A DNA stretch of 64,000 nt from contig JASJZH010000004.1 of the NCBI GenBank assembly GCA_037178975.1, positions 372,001 through 436,000 of the forward strand. The letters run 5' to 3'. This document shows positions 1-11,737 of the stretch, piece after piece. The number at the start of each line of letters is the position of its first letter. The first letter of the stretch is position 1. This DNA comes from Oscheius tipulae. Its lineage: Eukaryota; Nematoda; Chromadorea; Rhabditida; Rhabditidae. The translations under genes were made by a program, and so were the position numbers. The notes beneath the pieces are model-generated. The model did not search any database, was not told the DNA's origin, and saw only the letters and a program-made list of their open reading frames with translations.

Positions 1-1627
1 TTCGAATAGAAGTGCACCCCTGTCCGAACTTGGTACCTACTTTTCTAGGTATGTGGCGCCTAGCCTTCTTCGATCGACCCGAAAAAAATCCACTTCTTCG
101 ATCGACCCGAAAAAATAGTTATTTAATTTTTTCTTGGGCTCTGTCGCCCGTGTCACCTCCGTACCATCTCTCACCCGCCAGTTTGCTATATATGCATAAA
201 ACAATTTCAAATCAGCTTTCGAGCTCATTGTATCATTGTTGCGGTACCCACAGACCATGATCGTTGTAGAACGAGTTTAACGAAGTAGCTTCGAGAGTGG
301 TCTTTGGGCTTACTGCTTTTTGGAGAAGAGGGGCTCTGGTCTGACACTTTATCAGGCTGGTGCCCTTTTTCAGAATCAGTTGAGCTGGTTCCAATTTACG
401 GTTTTTCTATATAAATTTCTTGAAATAATACATGAGTTTAACGTTTGACAAGATTGTAGCGTTACTCTTAGATAAAATCGACCAATACAGGTCGATCGAA
501 ACATAAAAGAATTGCCGAGATTTACTCGCTAGCGTCAATTTTTCCAGTGTATTGAAAGAAGCATTACAATCGGTTCCATAGACCCTATAGTGCATTCATT
601 CTGTCTCTTCTCCTTTCCCCACTTGTTTTATGATCAGCCGACAAAGAGACTGTTTTCTCCCATTGCAATGAAAGCCTGCAGGTTAGGAAGAGCTAAAGAT
701 TGAAACACGAACTATCTTTTGGTTCCCAAGAAATAAGCTCTATGTAGTTTTCTTTCGAAAGATGTTTCAAGGTTTATCTTTAGCAGACGGAGAGATTCAA
801 TCATCTGTACGTTGATACGGACGACTGTCACTTAACAGTTATGTTTTTTTTTGTTTCGTCCCAAGTAAAAATCATCAAGTTTCAGACTCTTTCTTCCAAA
901 ACAATTATGATCATGTAATGACACTCATCGTTCCCGTCGTGCATTTGCTGCAAAATCTTCAAGCACTCTGACGACCCGCGCACACCGTTTGCGCTAGGGT
1001 GAAAAAGACCGATGTCCCTAATTGACAACGGCCGAACGGGCGGAGAGAAAAGGCAAATTAGACGGTTTTCGTCATAGGGGGTTAGTTGAAAAAACAATGA
1101 GCTTGGACGTGTTGACAAAAGTTTGAGGGAACAGTAGCAAAAAGACAGAGATACAGCCTTAGAACTTTATGTGTTCCACTAGAAGCATAAAAGCAACAGT
1201 TTCTTGCAGAGACAGGATGTATGGACCTTCGTGTTCCAAATTCAAACTTTTTTGTTTCATTAGAACTGCAAAGCTTTTGTAGGATTTTAGCTCGACCAAG
1301 CCAGACGAAAATATAGTTCTTTCGTTTCTATTTCTGGACACAAAACTGTTTCCGTTTCAAGAAATACAGGAAAGTAGAAATTTTCCATTCGATTATTGAG
1401 ATCGTGCCTTTTTGATTTCCAATCACATTGTTTTAAACCTTTTTTGTCAGTTCTTTTGTTTTATGCGTGGAACAAAACGGAGCAATTTTTCTCATTTTTG
1501 AATGTGATCGTCATAGCTCTCATACCCTAAAGTTATTCCTTTCATTCTACACCCAAATCTCTCCGATATCTCCTCTCTTGTTGGGCCTTTATAAAGTCAA
1601 CGTTTTTCAGTCGATGCCCTCATAGTA
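1..1627. other. 5' spacer upstream of the GPCR gene
   Basis: No convincing coding exon is visible. Short open frames here do not look like protein families and lack splice context. Near the left edge a short direct repeat of about 20 nt (core CTTCGATCGACCCGAAAAAA) occurs twice, around 67-87 and 95-115. A dispersed repeat occupies about 145-375 (separate entry). The rest is A+T-rich. The GPCR promoter should lie in the right part, but no TATA or initiator element stands out. Confidence 0.5.
145..375 (+). repeat. Dispersed repeat, copy A
   Basis: This stretch is closely repeated at about 18147-18357 in the same orientation. Shared blocks include CCGTACCATCTCTCACCCGC at the left, ACCATGATCGTTGTAGAACG in the middle, and a long near-identical right half through GCTTACTGCTTTTTGGAGAA to the run ending TTTTTTCAG. 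Copy B has a few small indels. No terminal inverted repeats or long open frame are obvious, so the element type is unknown. The second copy lies in the giant TRPA intron, which shows the sequence is mobile or was transduplicated. Confidence 0.75.
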
Positions 1628-4600
1628 ATGTTGTCTCGTCGACTGACTGCTTTAGCATCAGTTTTACTTCTCTTCACCTCCGGCTACGGGCAGCCTCAAG
1701 CTGCCTGTTCCGTCTTCGACCCCTTCAAGGTCCTGCCGGACAACAATAAGGTGGGTTTTCCGTAATCTACAAAAGAAATTAGTACTTGAAAATGTTTGAT
1801 GGTATTTATAGCTAGTCTTTGAAAGATAAGCCTGTTCGTCTTCAATTCAGATAGTTCTTTGCTAAAGTGCTTCTTTCTCTATGAGCCCAGCAAACTCTAC
1901 TGATTCATTAGCATCAGTAGTGCCTATCGATCATTGCAGAAACAAAAGAGAGGCCCTTCTAGCCGGGACCAAAATTTCAATAGCTAGATGTTGAAAACAA
2001 AAAATCGTGCAGAAATAGTGTAGGATTGAAAAATGTTTTATCTCAGCCTCTTTTCTATATTTCTGCCCTTGCTTGTAATTACTACCTATCGCAAAATCCA
2101 TTGCTTTTATAGAGTCTTGAAACCAAACACGAAAAATGAGGAATATTACTAACGTTATCCTGCAGTAACAATTCCTTGCTCGGTATCATAAGATGGCTAA
2201 AATAATAAACGTAGAAATGAAAAGGTAGACAATTTTCCTTCGTAAGGGTGAGGGTTTGGGCAACATATAGAGATATAGTCTGCCCAAACCTCCATTTTTC
2301 AGTTCCAAATCGGCGGAGCCTTCCCCCTGCACGAGGAGGACTGTAGTCAGCTGCGACCGGACACCGTCCAAGAAGTTGTAGCCATCCAATGGGCTCTGAC
2401 CCACTGGAACCAGAATCCGGCCAATTTCAATGCCAAACTTGGACTGTATGCAGGAGACACCTGCTCTCGGCCTCGTGAGGCCTTGAGTCAGTCCCTGAGA
2501 TTCTTGGATTCCGTCGGATTCCATGAGCCGGAAGAGTGCAGGAGCCAGACACCGGCACCGAGACTTTTGGGTGGGTTTGATTTTTTAATCTTAAAGAAAA
2601 AATGATTGAGAGACAGAGGGACAGAGACAGAGAGTCTTTGTTCAACGGAAATGACTCTCGAAGAAACCTTGACCTTGGCGCGTGCGCTATTTTCAAGCAC
2701 TGACAACAGAAAAGAATTTGTTAGCAAAATAAGAAAGGGACTTTTTTTCAACGACCCAAATTTCAGGCCTGATAGCACCCAAGGACGCCAACTCTTCACT
2801 GGCTCTCGGGACCGTGCTCTCTGTCTCCAGCATCCCTGTGGCCACCTACTCCACCCCCTCTGCCAATGCTCTTGTGGATCTGGAGCTCGAGTCTCTTGTC
2901 TCGACCACCCCTACCATCAGTGTCTATCTGGACGTCCTGGTCAGACTCATCAGCTCCCTACATAGCAATCTAGTCGCGGTCATTGACGATGGAACAGGGA
3001 GTGATGTCACCAAACGGTTGGTGAAAAGTATATAGAGACTGACTCTCAACATATGTTTTTGGTATCACATGCAGCAAAGTGGGAATGTTGTATGTTTCAA
3101 AACATCTATAAAGTTCTGAAAAAGCAGACAACCGAAAAGAAGAGAGAAGTAAACTTTTGTGTTTCATTGGAAAGGTATAAGGATACTAGTGACTCCGGGA
3201 GTGACCCCCGTATATTGTTACTGTTAGAAGTACACTCTCTCAAGAAAGTAGACGGTACCGTTTGTTTCGCCGTTTTGCCAACTTTGAAAATGTTTCGCCG
3301 TTTTGCCAACCAATTGCAAATGAAAGAACGGGTTGAAAAACCATAAAGAACATGTCAACATCAATAGTCTATCTCTTTGTGTTTCTGCATGTATGTCCCT
3401 CTTCCCCTCAGTCTCTGCTTCTGTCTCTGTGTGTCTCTCTTGCACTGTCTCTGTTTCTCTGTCGGTCAGTCTCTACCTCTGTGTCTCGGTTTGTCTCTCT
3501 GTTTCTCTCTGTCCCTCTTTCCTTCTTTTTTTCTATCTGTCTGTCTGTCACCCTTCATGTGTGTCTCTCTATTTTTCAGTCTCTCTCATTGTCTGTGTTG
3601 TCCTTCCTCTCGGTCTCTCCGTTTCTCTCCTACCCTGCCTCTCCGTCTGTCCTTCTGTGTCTCTACTGTTCTTCTGTTCCACTTTCTCTTTCTCCCTCCC
3701 TCTCAGTCTCTCTTTCTCCCTGTCTCTTCTCCTCTCTTCTCTCACTGTCTCTCCGTCTTACCGTCTCTCTGTCTCTCTAAGAAGATATCTTTGTCTCTGT
3801 CTGTCTGTCTCTCTGTCACTTCCACTGTCTGTCTTTTGGTTAATCTGTCTCTCTGTTGTACTCATTCTACCCATGATAAACAGAATTCGTCGTCCCATGT
3901 CTGAGTTATTGTCCAACTCAATTAGTCGCAACAATTTGCAACAAGAACAAAAATGTTTGTTGCAATGCGTTTGGCAGGAAAAACATAACGATTCTGAGCT
4001 GGACAGCGTTTGTGTTGTTGAATCCTAAATGTGAGCAGATTTCAAACTTTTACAAATATTTCAAGGATACTATATTAAGCCTCGAAATAGCATGACACTA
4101 CTAGTACTTCGGATGTGTTCATAAAAAACTAAAAATGTTTCCAGTTTGAGATAAAAGAGCTCGGTAGAATGAGTGATAATACTCCGATCATTTCGACTTC
4201 TTATTTCAACTGTTTTCATATGATATTTCACAAGAATTAGGGTCTTCTATTCTGATTTTCAACACATCTGACTTCCTCATTTCCAGTCTGGTTGACGGTC
4301 TTCGCAGCACCGATGTCTACGTTTCCGAAATGTTCTCTCTTGAAGCTACGGGGCTGTCCACAGCCGTCGATGATAGTGACTCCCATCTTATAGTGGCTTA
4401 TCTGTCCAAAAGACAGCTTTTCGCTCTCTTGTCCGACGAATCTTTCACTGCCATCGAAAAAATGTTGATTTGGGTGCCGACGGAAGGAGAAGCTCTGGAA
4501 GAACACGAACAGATGACACTGTTACCGCCGGAAGCCAAGTTGCAGGTAGGAAGAGACAGACATTTGTCTCTTTGTCTCTGTGTCTCCCTGTCTCTCTAGC

Positions 4601-7600
4601 TTTCTGTCTCCACGTATCGCTGTCTCTCTATCCATCTAGCTCCCTGTTTCTTTAACTCTCTGTCCATCTGTCTCACTGTCTGTCTGTCTGTCTCTCCCTC
4701 TCTCTGTTTCTCTGGGAACTTTTTCATAAAACTTTTTCAGATGATCGTGGTCCAGCAGCGCTTCAAAGAGCTCCCTCAGTTCCGCGACTACTTCCTTCGT
4801 GTGCTGAAAAATAACTTCAAGAGTTATGCCCTTCTTACTTCGTATGTTCAACAGGTAGGAAATTTTTCACATTTGGTCAACCTCTTTTTTGTCAGCAACA
4901 AACCCAGTATCGTCCATCTCTTGGGAATAACCTTATACATAGTGTGAAACATTTCTTGTGTGCTCTCCTAGAAGCAGCTTGGATTTCAAAGTGTCGTTAT
5001 ATTTGCTCCGTGAACAATTTGCCGAATTTAGGAGGAAGATAGATACATAGAATCATTGAAAATCTATTTTATGTGCAATCGCATGTCCAGAAAAAGTTGT
5101 GTTTCACGCTCTGTTTATAGCACATTTCGTATTTCAAAACCGATAGGATGTGATATAATGCTCCCAATTTTAGGTCTACAACTGCTCGAACCCGGACAAC
5201 TGTCCAGTGGAGAAGTCGGTCATGCTGAAGGAGTATGTCCAATCCAGGACTACAGAAGCAGCCATCAGAATGACCTATGCCTTTGCGGCTATCGGCAAGA
5301 TTATTGGCGAGGATTCCAAGAAGGAGAGACTTTGGTAAGTTTTTTGAATGCCGGGGAGATGATACAACGATCCGGGTAATTTTTTTACTTTTAGCTAATG
5401 TGAGACTAATTGAAAAAAAAAATTGAAAAAGTTCCTGAATAGTCCCTACTTGGAGATTTCTTGAAACACAAAATGTTCCGAAACAATTTGCTCTGAAACA
5501 CATTTCATATCCTCGCATGCCGAGAAAAGTCGCGTTGCACCCAAATTGTAAAGGCAAACCTAGCCAGTCGACTGGGAAGTTTTTTTGTTTTTTGGTCAAA
5601 CGAAAGTTCCTACATTTTGCCAAAGGTACGCGGAGTACTAGAAATTTTAATGTCCAGTTTCAATATTGACATTTAGAATGTTGAGATCCATCACATCAGT
5701 TCCAGACTTTGTGCGAAGATCCAATGATAACAGTGAAACATTTTTTTCTACAAAATTATTGGAAAAAATGCGATCTTTGTACTAGTATAAAGATCTTCTG
5801 GAAGATTCTCTATTGAAAGCATGCTGAAAGAGTCTCTACTTGAACAAAACACAAAATGTTCAGAAACAAGTTTGCTTGGAAAAATTGTTTCAACGGTGGT
5901 CTAAACAGAAAATAAAGAACTGAAAACTAGTATTGGCGAGGCTGTGATTTGAAAATGCTGTATTCTTCCATTATTGAGATGCTTTAAACGCTGCATCAGT
6001 TTTCTGAAATAGAAACTGCCCAAACAAAAATGTTTCAAATTTAATTGTTGAACTGTATGGCGAAGCTGAGACTTTCTTCGCATCGGTGAAGCGTTTCGAC
6101 CGGTTTTCTCAACCTATGTCACACTTTATACTGTGCTTGAAACAATAAGCCTATCACTGTCAGAAACGCTTATCAAAAGTTCTATTCCAGTTGTAGAAAA
6201 AGGTGACGGTTTTATCTGTTGTGCAAGCGCAAGAAGTAGGGAAAGAATATCGCTGGTAGCGACTAAGAAACAGAGTCAATCACTAACACCTTTGCTCTTT
6301 CGGCTTTTTAATGACAGTTTCAAAAATTCATCGGTTTCTCATCATCAATTCCCTTATATTTCGTTCCTGAAACCATAACTGTACCATTTGGGAAAAACGA
6401 AGTGATGACCATATTCTGGCACTTCAGAGTTGCTTAACTGTCCCCATTTTTCAGCCAGCACCCCTCCTCCGACTGTACCTCCCTAATCGTAGACGAGCTA
6501 CTGGCCCTCGACTACGAGTTCGGAGTTAATGACCCGTCCGAGTTTACTGGCGAACGTCTCCGTTTCTATCGCTCTCTTCGTGACGGGACCGTTCAGGTCT
6601 CTGGACTCACAATAGACGCTCTCCGTCTCAAGTCGGGACAGGCCTATCGGATTTTGTCTTTTACGACCGGGAATGCACCGACGGTCGTCGCATCGTCTTT
6701 GAGATCCGAGGATGCTTCTGTCAGGAGCATCTGTAGTCCATTCAGACCGTTCTGTGGACAGTGCCAGTCGATACAGACAGTTTCATCCGACAGACACTTT
6801 TTGAGCATACCGAGACACTACCCGATGTATCTTTTGGGACTTTTTGATCTGCACAGTGGAGCTGCTTGCCGGTCAATGGCGGCCACTGACATTTCTCTGC
6901 CGATGGCCTTCATTCATACGGTACGTAGAGAGAAACGGCGAGACAGAGACAGAAGGCGAGACAGAGAAACAGAGAGACTGAGAGACAGATGATTATCCAA
7001 CTCTTCCAGGTCTGGACCTTCAAGCAGCGTTTCCCGCAACTTTCCCTTCTCACAAACCTGGAAATGGGAGCTCTGGTTGTGGATTCCTGTACCTCAGCCC
7101 GTCAAGCGGTCGAAAGTGTCGTCAGAGCCGAGTCTCAGTGCTTCCGATTCAGTCAAGCTGCCAGAAATATCACTATTGTTCCGGGATCTGTTTTTGGTAA
7201 AGGTGTTCTCATAAAATAGCTAAAAATGATTCAGGATACGTTTCCGGTCTGTCAGGAGAGTCCGAACAAGGACTGCGTGGCTTCTTCAGTGCTGCAGACT
7301 CTGACGCAGCTCTGGTCTCTGCCTCTCCGGATTCGGCCACCTCGAAAATCTTTTCTGCTACCCCAGCAGCCAAGAACCAAGCCCTGGCTCTACTTCGTCT
7401 TCTAAACAGGATGAAATGGCAATTTGTTACGGTAGCCCTGTCGGAACAGGACGCCGAGTCTCTGGCTCTCTTCCACCAGTTTGAGAGACTGGCACTGGAC
7501 AGGTGAGGGTGAAAGACAGTGACAGAGACAGGCATAGACAGAATACAGCGAGTTCGGTTGAAAAAGAAACGGTCTAAAGGGAAAATGCAGCCGAACTGAA

Positions 7601-10600
7601 AGACAGAGAGACATTGAGGTCAGTGGAAAAAATTGATAATTGTTTGCAAAATATCGGCCCCGTTCTTTACCCTTCGCCCTCCTCAAGCATTCACCCTAGT
7701 AGGCGGCCCTACCCCGAGGGTCGAGACTTAGACAAGTCACCCGAGTGGCAGACTCCGGCAACTTGCCCGACCTAAGCCGTAAACCAGTGCTCAAGAGCCA
7801 GGTTCTGGAACCTGGGGGCACCCAAGGATATCCCGAACCTACCTCTTGAGCAGGTTGGAATCTCCGAAGATCGCGGTTTCTCATATAGGGGCCTGTTCGG
7901 CGGGCGAGAAGACAATACTGGTGGGACATTCTTATCGAATTTTCTTACACGCGGGCTGATGCAATGATCTGGCAATGCTATGCAAAGTTGTAGAGCGGAT
8001 CGAGATTTACAGCTTTGCAGAACATCACATTTGCGAAATATCAGTGCTTGACACAGCAACACATATTTTCAGAGGTGTCTGTCTGGCCGAAGTGATCAGT
8101 ATTGGTGGTAGTCGAGTGGACAATCTGCCAGTGGCTACGACCACCAATGTGACCGTGGTCTTTGCAACAGCGAGAGACGCTGCCGTATATCTGTCAATGA
8201 CCCTGAGAGGAGTCCGAAGAGTTCATGTCATGATGGGAGACGCTCATGACTGGTATCTCCATGAACAAAACAGAGAGCCATTCTTGGGAACTGTCTCTGT
8301 CCAGCCAAAGGATATACTGTATCAGGACTTCAAGGTGGGACACTTTACCAATTTTAAAACTGAAAAAGTTTGGAGTTTGTAGAAAACCTTACCTTTTCTA
8401 GGAATGGCTCGAGACCACTACTCCTCTGACTCTCCCCGAGCTCTGGTTCTGGTCCTTCATCGAGGAGACCTGGAAGTGTGCCCTCTCTCAGAAATCGAAA
8501 CTCGTCTATGGAAAAATGTGTTCTGGAGACGAACTTCTAAGTGTTGGAGGCCTTGGCAGAATGACCAAGGCGGGATACCTGGCCAGGGGCCTCGAGCGGC
8601 TCCTCTTTGCCATGGACTACGTCTATAAGAAGCTCTGTCCAAAACAGGACGGTCTCTGTCTCGAGTTCTACGAAAATGGCCGCCCGGAAATTGCCAGACA
8701 GCTCGCGAAGAGTACGGTCGAGGATGACGTGACCATTTATGAGTATGTGGAGGAGGAGGGACAGACTGCTGGGTACAGGACGATTGGAAACTGGAGTCTT
8801 AGTTCGGGATTGAAGATGCACAGTGTGTATAGAGCGTATCCGGCTTTAAGTCATACACCACAGTCACTATGTCATCCTCCAATGTGCAGATGCTTCCTGG
8901 ATGGAGACTTTTTGCAGGTTAGTTCGGTGTCACTGTCTCTGTAATGTTTCAACATTTTTTCAGCGTCCCCTGGACACATTCGTCTTCAGCTCCGAGAACG
9001 AAGTCTCGGCCGAGATCAGCTCCTCCGGGAGCTATGTTCGTCGCCAGCCGGCCTTCGGCTCAGCCGTGTCGTACCGCTCCTTCTTCGAGCATCTGACTGC
9101 CGGAGACTGGCGGAACCAGCCACACAACTTGGTCCTACTGGCACTGATCACAGCCCTGACTGTCCTCACATTGGCTGTTCTGGTACTGGTTTTTGTCAAA
9201 CTGTACCTGAGAGTCGTAAGAGGCAATCAGAGTCTGGGAATCTCCCTCTTAATCGGAATAGCGATGCTCTACGCGACCGCCTACTTTTTCGTTTTCGACT
9301 CGACTGATACGGTGCGTTTCTGAGAGTGAGAGAGAGACAGTGATAGTGACAGCAATAAAGACAGACTTTATACTGAAGGTGAAACCAAAAAGTTACTAGT
9401 TTTATCGAAGCTGCATTTGTCATTTCAACTTTTCTATAAAAAGGCAAGGCGACCTGGTGAAAATAGAAGGAATACCTTCCGGCAGATATCTTTCGGCAAA
9501 AACATCTACAGAAGGTAGTTCAATTCCCTCCAGTCAAAAATTGTTTTTTGGTTGATTTTCCCGGAACTGTAGCGAAAACTAAGTGTGAGAAATGAATTAT
9601 GTTAGCTTGATTGCAGGTGGTCATTACCAGACTAAAATAGTCTCTTTTGATTCACAATACCTGTTTAGTCAAAAATTGTTCGAGTTCGTTCCAACAGTGG
9701 AAGTGTTTTTAATTGTTTCACTAAAACAGAATAAGTAAACTATCTTTCCGCAGATGCAAATGTATCCAGATGAAAAATCCTAGAAAATTGCAGGTCTGCC
9801 GTCTTCGAGTCGGACTCCACTCCCTTGGATACGTCGTCTGTTTCGGAGTAATTGTGGCCAAAGCCACACAGCTGAGAAATGCCGAGACGTTGGGTTTCGG
9901 CACAGCCACCCACATTTCCTATTGGAACTACTGGCAGCTTTTGTTCTTCATCGTTGGGGTGCAGATTGCCCTCAGCAGCAGGTATTTTCCAGAATGTAGT
10001 AGCAGCAAAATCTTGTCAGATGGGCCTCCGATCCGTCCTTCCTCTCCGCCGTGGACGAGAACTCACACATGAAGTGTACCTACGACCGGCAGGAATTCAT
10101 CGCCAGCAATGTTTATGTCTACGTTTTACTCTTTCTGGCCCTGTTCCAGACGACCAGGAATAGGAATATCAAGAGAAACTATAAGGTCAGACTATCTCTC
10201 TGTCTTACGGCCTCTCTGTCTCTATTCCTTTCTCTCTCTCTGTCTCTCTACTTCTCTGTTATTTTTGTGAACTCCTATTTCCAGGAAACCAAGTGGCTCT
10301 TCGTGGCCACTATCCTCTCCCTAGTGATCTGGATCATCTGGCCTGTTGCCTACTTTTATGTTCCAGCAGAATGGACAGTGAGTTCTTCATGACCCATCGA
10401 GTCTTGAAATCCTTTTTTTTCAGAACTTGGTAGTCATCACCGAACTTCTGGCTTGTGCCACAATTCTTCTCGCTCTACTTTTTGGCCCAAAAATCTACAT
10501 TTTGCTGAGCTACGAGCCGGTGGTCGTGGAGTACAAGCAGGAACAACAGCAGCCGAACGCGTTGAATTTGTTTGAAAGAGGTATGATTCAACAGATTGGA

Positions 10601-11053
10601 AAAATTGAACATTAACATATGTATTCCGCGATATATAACACCTTCTTGAAACAGAGAGCACGAAATTTTTGCACTGAAGGGTACCACTTCGCGATCCCAA
10701 TGTCTCTTTGTCTCTCTGACCGCACTTCTTTTCCAGAAGAAGACGTCTACTCTGCGCGAGCCGTCAGCCCAGCCAGTTCGGATTCTGGTCACCGAACTAC
10801 CGGATCTCTTCACTCTGCCGGTGGAAAGAGGGAGGATGAGCCCCCACAGCCCATTTTCCATACCGTGATGAGGAAGAAGAAGATGAGACGATCACGAAGT
10901 GAACACGAATTGCAGCAGGTTTGTGATAGAATCAGAGAGACAGAGACAGAGAGATAGAGAGACAATACCTTTCAGATGTCTGCTCTGCAATCGCCCGGAC
11001 TGCCTGTCATTCGCAGTCCAACTCGATCCGAAGCGGGTAGTGGGAGATCTTAA
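1628..11053 (+). CDS. Class C (metabotropic glutamate-like) GPCR with two tandem Venus-flytrap domains
   Basis: Eighteen exons keep one frame: 1628-1750, 2303-2570, 2767-3016, 4287-4545, 4741-4854, 5174-5334, 6455-6920, 7010-7196, 7235-7502, 8073-8334, 8402-8917, 8964-9311, 9794-9981, 10020-10185, 10285-10377, 10424-10580, 10737-10918, 10976-11053; about 1361 aa. A signal peptide (1-22) is followed by flytrap 1 (about 42-500; IGGAFPLHE, GDTCSRPREALSQSLRF). Flytrap 2 (about 505-945) opens with LLGLFDLH and continues with VVDSC and WSFIEETWKC. There is no nine-Cys domain before TM1. Seven helices span about 1014-1270: TM3 begins VCRLRVGLH and TM7 ends FGPKIYILLSYEP, a class C signature. The tail is short and basic, then Ser-rich. 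The plasma-membrane receptor role is inferred from the family; the ligand is unknown. The intron-3 donor (GTTGGT) is the weakest junction. Frame-consistent joins make a pseudogene unlikely. A poly-A signal AATAAA lies at 11237. Confidence 0.87.
3357..3870 (+). repeat. Imperfect GTCTCT/CTGT microsatellite, GPCR intron 3
   Basis: About 510 nt of pyrimidine-rich, imperfect repeats of GTCTCTCTGTCTC type with C/T and occasional A or G interruptions. It is the largest of many such tracts. Others on the + strand: 4560-4715, 10197-10260, 19136-19245, 25190-25240, 31577-31706, 33237-33315. Opposite orientation (AGAGACAGAG): 6935-6990, 13085-13162, 21392-21530, 22110-22175, 32515-32695, 41372-41425, 41840-41920, 42860-42960. 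Because TC-rich tracts lack stop codons, they create long Ser/Leu-rich or Arg/Glu-rich open frames that are not genes. Confidence 0.9.
7684..8060 (+). repeat. GC-rich insert and dispersed repeat in GPCR intron 9
   Basis: Intron 9 (7503-8072) contains a segment from about 7684 to 7930 that is clearly more GC-rich than the surrounding intron and has no supported coding potential, suggesting an inserted element. It is followed by a short dispersed repeat at about 7970-8035 (GCTATGCAAAGTTGTAGAGC, then TTTGCAGAAC). The same sequence returns inverted at about 31985-32060, and a more diverged relative lies at about 17925-17995. A GGTTGGAATC word at 7853 loosely resembles a pol III B box, but no matching A box was found. 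Confidence 0.45.
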
Positions 11054-11737
11054 ACCCTTTTTTTATAACTTTCTGTACATAACTCACCACTTCCTCCTAT
11101 TGAAGTCAGCCAGACTGATCCAAGAACTTTGCTCACAAAACTTGATTGTTTACCTAAACCCATAAGTGGTTACCTCCATCTCTGCATTTTAGCCTTGCTA
11201 TTGAAACGGTACGTATTGTGATATACTGGACTAGTGAATAAATTATTTTTCGTTTCAGACAAGTTCCAAAACGCTGAAAATGATCCATAACAGCTATTCG
11301 GTGTGTTGATTATAAGTTCTCAAAAAGAATCTGCGTCTAGACTTGTTCTCTCTTACTAAAAAGCAGGTACAGAGCTTCCAAGTGTTAGCGCAAGAGTTGA
11401 TGCACTGCTCAGAAGCGCCGTTAGGGCCCTGCAATATTATGAGCACAAACTTGTAGTAAAATGGATGCTCGTTGCAATATGTTCGAAATACAGTTACAGG
11501 GAAGACAGGCAGAGCGACGGTGATACAGGGAGACAGAGATATGGTTTGTTAAAAAAAAAGAATGACTACAATGTCCCAAAATGGTTACATGGCGGGACTC
11601 CCGGGAGCGCCGGAAAAACCAGTTGTTAGTCCGAGTATTTATGCAAGATTTGAAGCAATACAAGTTGATACTGAGAAATGTACAGAGATCATTCGGGAGA
11701 GACTAGAGTCAAATTCATACAGATTAAATAGAAAAAA
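11054..11737. other. Spacer between convergent GPCR and RIC-8 genes
   Basis: No coding exon supported. It contains the probable GPCR poly-A signal AATAAA at 11237-11242 and AT-rich sequence. Both genes end here, tail to tail, within about 680 nt. Confidence 0.6.

Noticed and set aside
3333-4028. Long Ser/Leu/Val-rich open frames (three overlapping frames, up to 231 codons)
   Set aside because: They read through the GTCTCT microsatellite in GPCR intron 3; such tracts lack stops in several frames and have no splice or family support.
5069-5623. 184-codon minus-strand frame
   Set aside because: Antisense to GPCR exon 6 and its intron; no family resemblance and opposite to a well-supported exon.
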